Assembly: GCA_024225895.1 (NCBI GenBank)
Contig: JAAEMC010001144.1
Span: 1-10,561 of the forward strand
Direction: 5' to 3'
Source of the DNA: Desulfobacteraceae bacterium
GTDB lineage: Bacteria; Desulfobacterota; Desulfobacteria; Desulfobacterales; Desulfobacteraceae
DNA: 10,561 bases
Below the pieces are notes generated by a model, which saw only the letters and a list, made by a program, of their open reading frames with translations, was not told where the DNA came from and searched no databases. A program made the position numbers and the translations under genes. Each line of letters opens with the position of its first letter. The first letter of the stretch is position 1. Shown one piece after another: positions 1-6,934 of the stretch.

Positions 1-717
1 CTTGATCCCGAAGATGTTAAAAAAGCAGTTACTCCCAAAACCAAGGCCATTATCTTGAACACACCGTCAAATCCCACAGGTGCAGTTTTTGACAAAGAAA
101 GCCTAGAGCAGATTGCAGTAATTTGTAAAGAACATAAGATTATGGTCATTTCCGACGAACCCTATGAACACATCCTGTTTGACGGGAATGAACATGTTTC
201 CATTGGGTCTCTTGACGGTATGAAGGATTTGACAGTTTCCATTTATACGCTTTCCAAATCCTACGCTATGACAGGGTGGAGGGTCGGTTATGTGGTGGCA
301 AACAAAGCCATCATCGCTGAAATGGAAAAGCTGATGGAGCATATGGTGTCCGGGGTGACAGCCGTTGCCCAGCGGGCTGCCCTTGCAGCCATTACCGGTT
401 CCCAGAATTGTGTCACACAGATGCTTGAGCGGTATGCCAAACGAAGAGAATTGATGTATGACGGACTCAACAATATTAAAGGTATTTCCTGCATCAAACC
501 GGAATCTACCTTTTATGCATTTCCCAATATCTCTTCCTTTGGGATGTCATCCTGGGATTTTGCAAAGTATATGGTCAATGAGTATAAACTGGCTCTTTTA
601 CCGGGTTCCATATTTGGAGAAAATGGAGAAGGGTTCTTAAGGCTATCCTTTGCAACAAGCTCCAAAAATATTGAGACAGCACTTGAAAAGCTGGAAAAAG
701 GTATTGCCGGTATATAG
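1..717 (+). CDS. Class I/II PLP-dependent aminotransferase, 3' part (5' end outside window)
   Basis: The frame is open from the first base of the window, so this is the C-terminal ~238 residues of a protein that would normally be about 380-400 residues long. Fold-type I aminotransferase landmarks appear in order: the NTPSNPTGAV segment (substrate and PLP contacts), SDEPYEHILFDG (Asp to the pyridine nitrogen, Tyr to the PLP oxygen), TLSKSYAMTGWRVGY (the Schiff-base lysine follows LS), and near the C-terminus RLSFATS, whose Arg normally binds the substrate alpha-carboxylate. It is therefore AspC-like and should be catalytically complete at this end. The next gene starts 81 bp downstream on the same strand. 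Beside an ectoine hydrolase it could act on 2,4-diaminobutyrate or supply general aspartate/glutamate transamination, but substrate is not readable from sequence. The known ectoine-pathway transaminase DoeD is of a different class (class III). Confidence 0.93.
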   Translation, partial: LDPEDVKKAVTPKTKAIILNTPSNPTGAVFDKESLEQIAVICKEHKIMVISDEPYEHILFDGNEHVSIGSLDGMKDLTVSIYTLSKSYAMTGWRVGYVVANKAIIAEMEKLMEHMVSGVTAVAQRAALAAITGSQNCVTQMLERYAKRRELMYDGLNNIKGISCIKPESTFYAFPNISSFGMSSWDFAKYMVNEYKLALLPGSIFGENGEGFLRLSFATSSKNIETALEKLEKGIAGI

Positions 718-733
718 TTCATTAAAATAAAAG

Positions 734-772
734 CCGGGATCGAAAACTATAAAGCGGTTTTCTCGACCCTGG
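734..772 (+). other. Imperfect hairpin between aminotransferase and ectoine hydrolase genes
   Basis: The arms GGG-(A)-TCG-AAAAC (736-747) and GTTTT-(CT)-CGA-CCC (757-769) pair around a 9-base loop. CC/GG at 734-735 and 771-772 extend the stem after a one-base bulge. No T-run follows on the plus strand, so it is not a standard intrinsic terminator there. It may be an RNA-processing or partial-termination element, or an inverted repeat used by a regulator. On the minus strand a T-rich stretch does follow, but no minus-strand gene ends here. Confidence 0.4.
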
Positions 773-788
773 TATCCCATAACTGATC

Positions 789-794
789 AGGAGG
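789..794 (+). promoter_or_regulatory. Ribosome binding site of ectoine hydrolase gene
   Basis: AGGAGG, a full Shine-Dalgarno match, lies four bases before the ATG at 799 and fixes that start. Confidence 0.85.
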
Positions 795-798
795 AATA

Positions 799-1974
799 AT
801 GGCCTTATTTAGTAGAATTGAATTTCTTGAGCGGATTGCCAAAACCAAGGCATCCATGGCAAAAAGAGAAATTGAAGTTCTTGTCGTGTGTGATCCTGCC
901 AATATGAATTATCTTACAGGGTATGACGGTTGGTCTTTCTACGTGCCCCAGGCAGTTCTGGTGATTGACGATCAGGAAGAACCCATCTGGATTGGCCGGG
1001 GAATGGATACCAATGGTGCCAGACATACGGCTTTTATCCGACCGGAAAACATGATCGGGTACCCGGATGATTATGTCCAGTCTGATGTCAAACATCCCAT
1101 GAATTTTATTGCAGATATTATCAAAGCAAAAGGATGGGCCCAAAAAAGCGTAGGTGTTGAAACCGATGCCTATTATTATACTGCAAGAAGCGACCATGAA
1201 CTGAAAAAAAGCCTTGGAAGAGATACTCTTTTAGATGGCAACCTGCTTGTGAACTGGGTTCGGCTTGTAAAATCAGATGCCGAGATTAATATGATGAAAC
1301 AGGCCGGTAAAATTGCTGAAAATGTCATGTCAACAGCTCTTTCAAAACTCGCCCCCGGCGTTCGGGAATGTGATGCAGTAGCTGATGTTTATAAGGCCCA
1401 GGTCACAGGCACAAAGGATTTTGGTGGTGATTATCCATCCATTGTTCCCATGATGCCCACTGGCGAGAAAACCAGTGCACCGCACTTGACATGGACGGAT
1501 GAACCCTATCAAGCAGGACAACCTGTCAACTTAGAACTGGCTGCCTGTCGGCATCGTTATCATTGCCCCATCGCGAGAACCGCATTTATCGGTAACAATC
1601 CCCCGGAAAAACTCAAAGAACTTGCTGATATTACCGTTGAAGGATTGAATCTGACTCTGGATGCCATTAGACCCGGCCTTAAGGCTGAAGATGTAGAGCA
1701 AGTCTGGCGGAATCATATTGCTAAAAAAGGATTTGAGAAGGAATCCCGCATCGGGTATCCGATTGGACTGAATTATCCCCCGGACTGGGGCGAGCATACT
1801 GCCAGCCTTCGGCCTGGCGATAAAACTATTTTGAAACCCAATATGACTTTTCACATGATACTGGGAATGTGGATGGACAATTACGGTTTTGAATGTTCAG
1901 AGTCCTTCCGGGTTACAAAAAACGGTGCAAAGACTTTTGCCCGGTTTGAACGAAAACTTTTTGTTATTAAATAA
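799..1974 (+). CDS. doeA: Ectoine hydrolase, creatinase-like M24 family (DoeA/EutD)
   Basis: The 391-residue protein has the two-domain layout of the creatinase/prolidase superfamily: an N-terminal domain (about 1-155) and a pita-bread domain (about 160-385). It resembles DoeA/EutD as I recall it almost throughout: NMNYLTGYDGWSFYV (35-49), IGRGMDTNGARHTA (65-78), the GYPDDYVQS segment, GGDYPSIVP (209-217), SAPHLTW (226-232), RYHCPIARTAF (253-263) and IGYPIGLNYPPDWGE (318-332). Where metal-dependent M24 peptidases carry Asp ligands, this protein has the ELAACRHRYHCP segment. It should therefore be a metal-free, creatinase-type C-N hydrolase rather than an Xaa-Pro dipeptidase. The reaction is cytoplasmic opening of the ectoine ring to N-acetyl-2,4-diaminobutyrate. 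Length equals the family norm. The M20 amidohydrolase gene follows after 15 bp, and a TeaABC-like transporter lies downstream. Confidence 0.88.
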   Translation: MALFSRIEFLERIAKTKASMAKREIEVLVVCDPANMNYLTGYDGWSFYVPQAVLVIDDQEEPIWIGRGMDTNGARHTAFIRPENMIGYPDDYVQSDVKHPMNFIADIIKAKGWAQKSVGVETDAYYYTARSDHELKKSLGRDTLLDGNLLVNWVRLVKSDAEINMMKQAGKIAENVMSTALSKLAPGVRECDAVADVYKAQVTGTKDFGGDYPSIVPMMPTGEKTSAPHLTWTDEPYQAGQPVNLELAACRHRYHCPIARTAFIGNNPPEKLKELADITVEGLNLTLDAIRPGLKAEDVEQVWRNHIAKKGFEKESRIGYPIGLNYPPDWGEHTASLRPGDKTILKPNMTFHMILGMWMDNYGFECSESFRVTKNGAKTFARFERKLFVIK

Positions 1975-1989
1975 AAAGCGGGGCCTCTT

Positions 1990-3180
1990 ATGGACTATAT
2001 ACAAAAAAGAATTCAGGAACTCACATATGAAGTCATTGAACTGAGGCGTAATTTTCATATGCACCCTGAATTAGGATTTCAGGAATTTGAGACTGCCAAT
2101 ATAATCAAAGATTATCTTGAAAATCTCGGGTTTGGGACCATTCGAATGGCTGAAACAGGGGTTGTTGCAATCCTTGACAGCGGTAAGCCAGGCCCTGTTC
2201 TAATGCTTAGAGCAGACATGGATGCCCTGCCGGTAACCGAGGCCAATGACGTTGAATACAAGTCAAAAAATGATGGCGTTATGCATGCCTGCGGCCATGA
2301 CTCCCACATGGCAATGCTTCTGGTTGCGGCAAAAGTTCTCAAAGAGAACCAGGACTTGCTTTTTGGTAAGATAAAATTTGTATTCCAGCCGGATGAAGAG
2401 ATCGCAGGTGCTGTTAAAATGGTAGCTGAAGGTGTTCTTAAATCCCCTAAAGTGGATGCGGTGATGGGTATTCATATCTGGAGCCTGCTTCCATCAGGCA
2501 GGGTTTCCATCACACCCGGTGTAGTCATGGGTGGCATGGATGTTTTCAAAATGAGAGTTATAGGCAAAGGCGGGCACACAGGTTATCCCCATGAGGCGAT
2601 TGATACTGTGATTGCGGCTGCCAATATTATCCAGACGGTTCAGACCATCCAGACTCGGGAAATGGATGCTCAAAAACCTGTTGTCATTATGTTCGGCAAA
2701 CTTATGGCCGGTAAAAAATCAAATATTATACCTGAAGAGGTATATTTAGAAGGGTCCATCCGTTTTCTCCACGATGCAGCACCGGATGATGAAGATAACC
2801 CGACCAAACGATTTATCCGGATCAGCCACGCCATCAGTCTGGCTCATCAATGTACCTGCGAAATAATCATTGAACATGAAAATATTCCCCTGGTCAATGA
2901 TGTAAAGATGGCTGCTTTTGCCCAGAAGACCGCTGCCCAGGTGTTTGGAACCCCGGGTGCAATTGATCAGGGCCGATATATAACCAGTGAGGATTTCAGT
3001 GAGTACACATCCCGTGTGCCAGGTGTTTTCATGTTTCTGGGATGTGCGAATGCCCAGAAGAAAACAGACATTGCTTTGCATAATCCCCACTTTAATATCG
3101 ATGAAGACGTTTTAGTGAAAGGAGTGGAGTTGCATGTAAAAGGAGCTCTGAACTTTTTAAGCAGTTCAGGTAAAAAATAG
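1990..3180 (+). CDS. M20D-family amidohydrolase, candidate N-acetyl-diaminobutyrate deacetylase
   Basis: The 396-residue protein is a typical M20D metallo-amidohydrolase (the family of hippurate hydrolase, IAA-amino-acid hydrolase and N-acetyl-diaminopimelate deacetylase). Motifs seen: HMHPELGFQE near the N-terminus, MLRADMDALPVTE (72-84), HACGHDSHMAML with the family Cys101 and His103, FQPDEE with Glu136/Glu137, GIHIW with His162, the dimerisation-domain GKGGHTGYPHEAID (192-205), and ALHNPHFNID (362-371) supplying the last His. These match a di-metal site. There is no signal peptide, so it is cytoplasmic. It sits 15 bp after the ectoine hydrolase gene with only a weak purine-rich ribosome site, which suggests translation from the same mRNA. 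By position it replaces DoeB/EutE, the AstE-like enzyme that deacetylates N-alpha-acetyl-diaminobutyrate. Family assignment is firm; the substrate is inferred from context. Confidence 0.9.
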   Translation: MDYIQKRIQELTYEVIELRRNFHMHPELGFQEFETANIIKDYLENLGFGTIRMAETGVVAILDSGKPGPVLMLRADMDALPVTEANDVEYKSKNDGVMHACGHDSHMAMLLVAAKVLKENQDLLFGKIKFVFQPDEEIAGAVKMVAEGVLKSPKVDAVMGIHIWSLLPSGRVSITPGVVMGGMDVFKMRVIGKGGHTGYPHEAIDTVIAAANIIQTVQTIQTREMDAQKPVVIMFGKLMAGKKSNIIPEEVYLEGSIRFLHDAAPDDEDNPTKRFIRISHAISLAHQCTCEIIIEHENIPLVNDVKMAAFAQKTAAQVFGTPGAIDQGRYITSEDFSEYTSRVPGVFMFLGCANAQKKTDIALHNPHFNIDEDVLVKGVELHVKGALNFLSSSGKK

Positions 3181-3220
3181 TTTCTGATCTATTTAATATT
3201 TTATTTAAATCAATAATTAT

Positions 3221-3226
3221 AAGGAG
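3221..3226 (+). promoter_or_regulatory. Ribosome binding site of TRAP binding-protein gene
   Basis: AAGGAG is placed six bases before the ATG at 3233, inside a 52-bp AT-rich gap (3181-3232). The gap could hold a weak internal promoter, but I see no clear -35/-10 pair. Confidence 0.75.
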
Positions 3227-3232
3227 AATCAC

Positions 3233-4294
3233 ATGGAAACAACGTTTAAAAAAATGACCGCTTTATGTATTGCCGTTATCTTTTGTCTGCTTTCGACCCA
3301 CGCCGGAGCAGCCAATTACACAGGGAAACCTATCAAGGCAAAACTGGCATCTGAAGAAATAGAAGGTGATTTCATGACCGTCTGGGCCAGAAATTTTTCA
3401 GATCATATGAAAACCTGGTCAGATAATAAAATTGATATCAATGTTTATCCTTACGGAACCCTTGGTGCTACCGGAGATATTAATGAATTGGCCCAGATGG
3501 GTGTTGTTCAATATGTATTCTCTGATTATGCCTGGATCTCTTCCTTTGTTCCCCAGGGTCAGGTTTTAGCGTTGAACTATCTTTTTCCCACTGAAAAAGT
3601 ACCTGAAGTGATTGACTGGATTGTTCGAAACGGTGAGTTTTTTCCGCTTATGGAAAAAGCCTTTAGAAAAAATGATCTCGTCCCTCTTTCCATCATGTTT
3701 GAAGGATGGCAGTGGATGACCACGAAAAGCGAAGTCAAGTCTCTTGAAGATATAAAAGGACTTAAACTCAGGGTTATGTCATCAAAACTATTGGTAGAAG
3801 ATTATAAAGCCTATGGTGCTGCGCCGACTCCCATGAGTTATGGTGAAGTATACTCAGGACTGCAGATGGGATTAATCGATGGCCAGGTCAACCCCTTGTT
3901 TGCCATCAACAGCATGAAATTTTATGAAGTTCAAAATTATTGCACCCAGCTGAAAAGTGAACCTTTTCTTGGCATTCCCACGGTTAATAAGAAATTTTTT
4001 GATTCTCTTCCTAAAAATGTTCAGGACGAAATGCGTAAATTCTGGATCGATTCCATTATTCCTGCCGGAAGCTGGATCACACAAAAAAATGCCGTTGACA
4101 AGGAAAAAATGTTGAAAGCCAAGCCAGAACTTAAATTCAATGTTTTGGATGATGCAACCATTTCCACGTTCAAAGCCGCGGCCCAGACCGTTTATCCTAA
4201 ATTTACTGAGATTGGCGGAGAGGGTTCACAAGAAATTCTGGATGCATTGCTTTCCGATATTGAGAACGCTAAAAAAGCCTTAAATGTAAAATAA
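3233..4294 (+). CDS. teaA: TRAP transporter periplasmic binding protein, TeaA/UehA-like (ectoine)
   Basis: This is a 353-residue DctP-family protein. It has a signal peptide: basic start, hydrophobic stretch 9-21, likely cleavage after AGA near residue 26. Set against TeaA of Halomonas recalled from memory, it aligns along nearly its whole length. Landmarks are SEEIEGD (40-46), YGTLGATGDI (74-83), the Arg180 of KLRVMSS, PTPMSYGEVYSGLQMGLIDGQ (198-218) followed by Asn220, and YEV at 231. The polar ligand residues I recall from TeaA (Glu9, Arg144, Asn184 in mature numbering) correspond to Glu42, Arg180 and Asn220. The aromatic-cage positions are partly changed: Phe66 to about Trp101, Trp167 to Tyr203, Trp188 to Ala224, Phe209 kept as Phe245. 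It should capture ectoine or hydroxyectoine in the periplasm and hand it to the two membrane subunits encoded next. The exact ligand is inference. Confidence 0.88.
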   Translation: METTFKKMTALCIAVIFCLLSTHAGAANYTGKPIKAKLASEEIEGDFMTVWARNFSDHMKTWSDNKIDINVYPYGTLGATGDINELAQMGVVQYVFSDYAWISSFVPQGQVLALNYLFPTEKVPEVIDWIVRNGEFFPLMEKAFRKNDLVPLSIMFEGWQWMTTKSEVKSLEDIKGLKLRVMSSKLLVEDYKAYGAAPTPMSYGEVYSGLQMGLIDGQVNPLFAINSMKFYEVQNYCTQLKSEPFLGIPTVNKKFFDSLPKNVQDEMRKFWIDSIIPAGSWITQKNAVDKEKMLKAKPELKFNVLDDATISTFKAAAQTVYPKFTEIGGEGSQEILDALLSDIENAKKALNVK

Positions 4295-4301
4295 TCTTAA
4301 A

Positions 4302-4347
4302 ACAGAACAGCCCTGCCATAATTATGCCGGGGCTGTTCTGTCCTTTT
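4302..4347 (+). terminator. Intercistronic hairpin with short T-run (attenuator) after the binding-protein gene
   Basis: ACAGAACAGCCC (4302-4313) and GGGCTGTTCTGT (4330-4341) form a perfect 12-bp stem. Pairing continues inward through T-G, G-C and, past a C:C mismatch, CAT/ATG closing on an AATT loop. CCTTTTAT follows at once. The stem is strong but the T-run is short, so partial termination or 3'-end protection of the upstream mRNA is likely. That fits the usual need for much more binding protein than membrane subunits. Confidence 0.75.
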
Positions 4348-4363
4348 ATATCAGAGGCTTATT

Positions 4364-4942
4364 ATGAATGAAAAAAATAAGAATTATACCTCTTTAAGTT
4401 TTTTTCAAAAATTTAATGACTACACAGGGCGCGTGGTTAACGGTGTGGAAGTCTCCATATTGGTTTTCTGTGTAGCAGCCCTGGGCATTCTGCTCATTGC
4501 CAATGTATTTGCACGCACTTTTTTTGAAAGTATCTACTTTGCCGAAGAAATCTCTAAATTTTTAGTGATGCTCATAACCTTCACCGGTGTAAGTTATGGC
4601 GTAAGAAAGGCAAGACATATCAGGATGGGTGCGTTTTTGGATGCCATGCCGCCTAAAATGGAGAAAATCTTTATTATCATCATTTCCCTGATCTCTGCCA
4701 TTGTCATGGGAATCATGTGCTGGGCATCGTATGAGTATCTCATCAATGCCATGTCCAAAGGCCATGTAACGGCAGCCTTGCGTGTCCCGAAATGGACATT
4801 TTATGTAATCATGCCCATCGGGTTCGGCCTTGCCTGTATCCAGTATGTCAGGACGATAATTAAAAATCTTACGGAAAAAGATCCCTGGCAGTCGCCGGAT
4901 CAGCAAAGCGAATACGAAGATGAACAGATAGGGGGTGTTTAA
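4364..4942 (+). CDS. teaB: TRAP transporter small membrane subunit (DctQ family, TeaB-like)
   Basis: The 192-residue protein has the four membrane segments usual for DctQ subunits: about 28-50, 62-80, 101-122 and 145-165. Between the second and third lies a positively charged stretch (VRKARHIRM, 80-88), typical of the family and suited to a cytoplasmic loop. The C-terminus is short, acidic and soluble. The gene starts 69 bp after the binding-protein gene, beyond the hairpin, with a modest ribosome site (AGAGG at 4353-4357). It ends three bases before the large-subunit gene. Its role is to pair with the large subunit in the inner membrane. Sequence alone gives the family; the ectoine link comes from its neighbours. 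Confidence 0.9.
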   Translation: MNEKNKNYTSLSFFQKFNDYTGRVVNGVEVSILVFCVAALGILLIANVFARTFFESIYFAEEISKFLVMLITFTGVSYGVRKARHIRMGAFLDAMPPKMEKIFIIIISLISAIVMGIMCWASYEYLINAMSKGHVTAALRVPKWTFYVIMPIGFGLACIQYVRTIIKNLTEKDPWQSPDQQSEYEDEQIGGV

Positions 4943-4945
4943 GTT

Positions 4946-6235
4946 ATGGCGCTATTCGGATTTAGTTTACTTATCATGTTGTTGTTCGGGTTTCCGTTCA
5001 TGGTGACGCTCCTGGGATCACTCATCCTCTATATTTTTGTTTATATGCCGGATTTTGCTCCTACAATGATCATAACCATGGTCCAGCAGGTCATTACAGG
5101 GGTTACACCTCCGGCTCTTGTATGTGTACCGCTGTTTATCCTGTCGGCCAGTATCATTACATCGGGAGAGTCGGCAGGCCGGTTGATCCGGATGATTAAA
5201 GTTTTTGTCGGTCATCTGCCGGGAGGCCTTCCTATCACCACCAATGCTGCCTGCACCCTTTTCGGTGCGGTTTCCGGTTCCACACAGGCCACCGTGGCTG
5301 CCATTGGTGGTACCATGCGGCCTATGCTTCTGGATGCAGGATATAAAAGCTCTTTCACCCTCGGGCTGATTATTAATTCCAGTGACATCGCTTTTTTAAT
5401 CCCGCCCAGTATCGGATTCATCGTATACGGGGTTGCCACAAGCACCTCAATCGGTATGCTTTTTCTGGCCGGTATTATTCCGGGACTCATGATCCTGGTG
5501 ATGTTTTCCATTTACTGTTATGTGTACTCCAGGATTAAGAAGGTCGGGACCCTGCCCAAGGCAAGCAGTTCTGAACGCTTGGCAGCGATCAAAGACGGGT
5601 TGCCGGTCATGGGATTCCCATTGATTATTGTGGGCGGGATCTATACGGGAATTTTCAGTCCCACGGAAGCTGCCGCAGCTGCGGTATTATACTCCCTGAT
5701 CCTGGAAGTAATTATTTATAAAAGTTTAACATTTGATATCATTGTTGATGCATTCCTGCAGACCGGGGTTATTACCGGGGTTGTTTTTATTCTGGTGGGT
5801 GCAGGTCAGGCTTTTTCATTCTTAATCGGGTTTTTGCAGCTTCCAGATCAGTTTTTACCCCCGCTTTTCGGGACCGATCCATCTATGCTCAAAGTCATGG
5901 GTATCGTTGTTGTTGTCTACTTTGTTGCCTGTATGTTTGTGGACCCTATTGTGGCTATTTTTGTCTTAAGCCCTATATTCCAGCCCTATGTTGTCGCGGC
6001 AGGCGTAAATCCTATCCTGCTGGGAACCCTTGTCACCCTTCAGGCGGCCATCGGATCAGCAACCCCGCCGTTTGGCTGTGATATTTTTACGGCCCAGCTG
6101 ATCTTCAGACGGCCATACCTTGAAGTCATAGGCCATGCACTGCCATTTTTGCTGATTTTGATTCTGGCTACCATTATCTTGATTGCATTTCCCCAGATTG
6201 CACTGTTTCTGCCGAACATGGCATTGGGAGGATAG
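4946..6235 (+). CDS. teaC: TRAP transporter large membrane subunit (DctM family, TeaC-like)
   Basis: The 429-residue, very hydrophobic protein has the normal DctM length and about a dozen membrane segments. Signature stretches seen: PLFILSASIITSGESAGRLI (62-81), GAVSGSTQATVAAIGGTMRP (107-126), LIPPSIGFIVYG (151-162), the FSPTEAAAAAVLYSL segment and, near the C-terminus, GSATPPFGCDIF. This subunit forms the sodium-coupled translocation path. Its ATG lies three bases after the stop of the small-subunit gene, with GGGGGTG (4931-4937) as the ribosome site inside that gene, so the two are probably translationally coupled. Confidence 0.95.
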   Translation: MALFGFSLLIMLLFGFPFMVTLLGSLILYIFVYMPDFAPTMIITMVQQVITGVTPPALVCVPLFILSASIITSGESAGRLIRMIKVFVGHLPGGLPITTNAACTLFGAVSGSTQATVAAIGGTMRPMLLDAGYKSSFTLGLIINSSDIAFLIPPSIGFIVYGVATSTSIGMLFLAGIIPGLMILVMFSIYCYVYSRIKKVGTLPKASSSERLAAIKDGLPVMGFPLIIVGGIYTGIFSPTEAAAAAVLYSLILEVIIYKSLTFDIIVDAFLQTGVITGVVFILVGAGQAFSFLIGFLQLPDQFLPPLFGTDPSMLKVMGIVVVVYFVACMFVDPIVAIFVLSPIFQPYVVAAGVNPILLGTLVTLQAAIGSATPPFGCDIFTAQLIFRRPYLEVIGHALPFLLILILATIILIAFPQIALFLPNMALGG

Positions 6236-6254
6236 AAAATAAAAGGAAAAGACC

Positions 6255-6692
6255 ATGAAATATGACAACGTACTTGTGCTGATTGATTTTTCAAAGTATT
6301 CGGATGACGCATTGGAAGCTGCCATAGACTTTGCAAAAAAATATAATTCGCACTTAACCCTTTTGAATGTGATCCGGGATACAACGAATTTGACCTATGT
6401 CCTTTCGAATTCAGAGTATCACAACCTGGAAAAAAAATTTAAAACCCTGTCGATGGAGCGGTTTGATAAACTTGAAGTCGACATACCGGAACTAAAAGAG
6501 ATGGGTTACGAACGTAAAATTCGTAGCGGAACTCCATACATCAGTTGTCTTTATGAGATTGAGAACGGTAACTATGATTTGGTGTTTGCAGGCTCCCACG
6601 GCAAAACAAATTTAAAAAAGGCGCTCATGGGAAGCACTGCGGAAAAAGTGCTTCGCAGGTCCCCGATTTCTGTTTTTGTGACACGGAAATAA
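6255..6692 (+). CDS. teaD: Universal stress protein, ATP-binding, TeaD-like
   Basis: The 145-residue single-domain UspA protein starts with the usual beta strand (NVLVLIDFSKYSDDALEAA). It carries the ATP-binding signature G-2X-G-9X-G-S at Gly113, Gly116, Gly126 and Ser127, so it belongs to the nucleotide-binding subgroup. The gene begins 19 bp after the large TRAP subunit gene with an AAAGGAAAAG ribosome site. In Halomonas the equivalent gene, teaD, follows teaABC, and its product lowers ectoine uptake through the transporter. The same position here suggests the same job. The family is certain; the regulatory role is by analogy. Confidence 0.9.
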   Translation: MKYDNVLVLIDFSKYSDDALEAAIDFAKKYNSHLTLLNVIRDTTNLTYVLSNSEYHNLEKKFKTLSMERFDKLEVDIPELKEMGYERKIRSGTPYISCLYEIENGNYDLVFAGSHGKTNLKKALMGSTAEKVLRRSPISVFVTRK

Positions 6693-6934
6693 AACCAGTA
6701 CATAAGGGATGAAGAATGAGACAAAAAGGAACGGATAGATAGATAAATATGTCAGATATATCATTAAGAGAGATTTTTCAGGCGAAAAAAAGGATACCCC
6801 GGTTCTCCTAATCGTAAATTCCTTGCCTTAAACAATATTAAAGATGGTATTATGCGCAAGGATGAAAAAAATGCCAAACTGACCCAATTAGAAATCGAGC
6901 CCGGGGCAGTTCTATTCCGACCCGCCACAGTTAA
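6693..6934. other. Gene-free junction between the convergent blocks
   Basis: This 242-bp stretch separates the end of the plus-strand transporter block from the end of the minus-strand isochorismatase gene. It holds the possible dehydratase remnant, three GATA units (6734-6745) and an open but featureless plus-strand frame from about 6768 that runs on antisense into the isochorismatase gene. I find no convincing intrinsic terminator for either block. Confidence 0.6.
6749..6831 (+). pseudogene. Possible remnant of a threonine-dehydratase-like (EutB-family) gene start
   Basis: An ATG at 6749 opens a frame reading MSDISLREIFQAKKRI. This is the kind of N-terminus found in serine/threonine dehydratases (an SLREIFxAxxRI-type first helix). 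The frame stops at 6811. In another frame, just past an A-rich run (6785-6791), the bases read KDTPVLLIVNSLP before a stop at 6829, loosely like the family's TPL..S.SLS segment. Together they suggest a decayed 5' end with a frameshift or small deletion. EutB, a dehydratase of this family, lies near usp and the TRAP genes in some hydroxyectoine clusters, so the position makes sense. The evidence is short and could be chance. Confidence 0.3.

Noticed and set aside
799..1974. Annotation as Xaa-Pro dipeptidase/aminopeptidase P
   Set aside because: The Asp metal ligands of M24 peptidases are missing, while the segments shared with DoeA/EutD are present and the neighbours are transporter genes of the Tea type.
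6734..6745. Three GATA units as a microsatellite
   Set aside because: Only three copies in an AT-rich gap; expected by chance.
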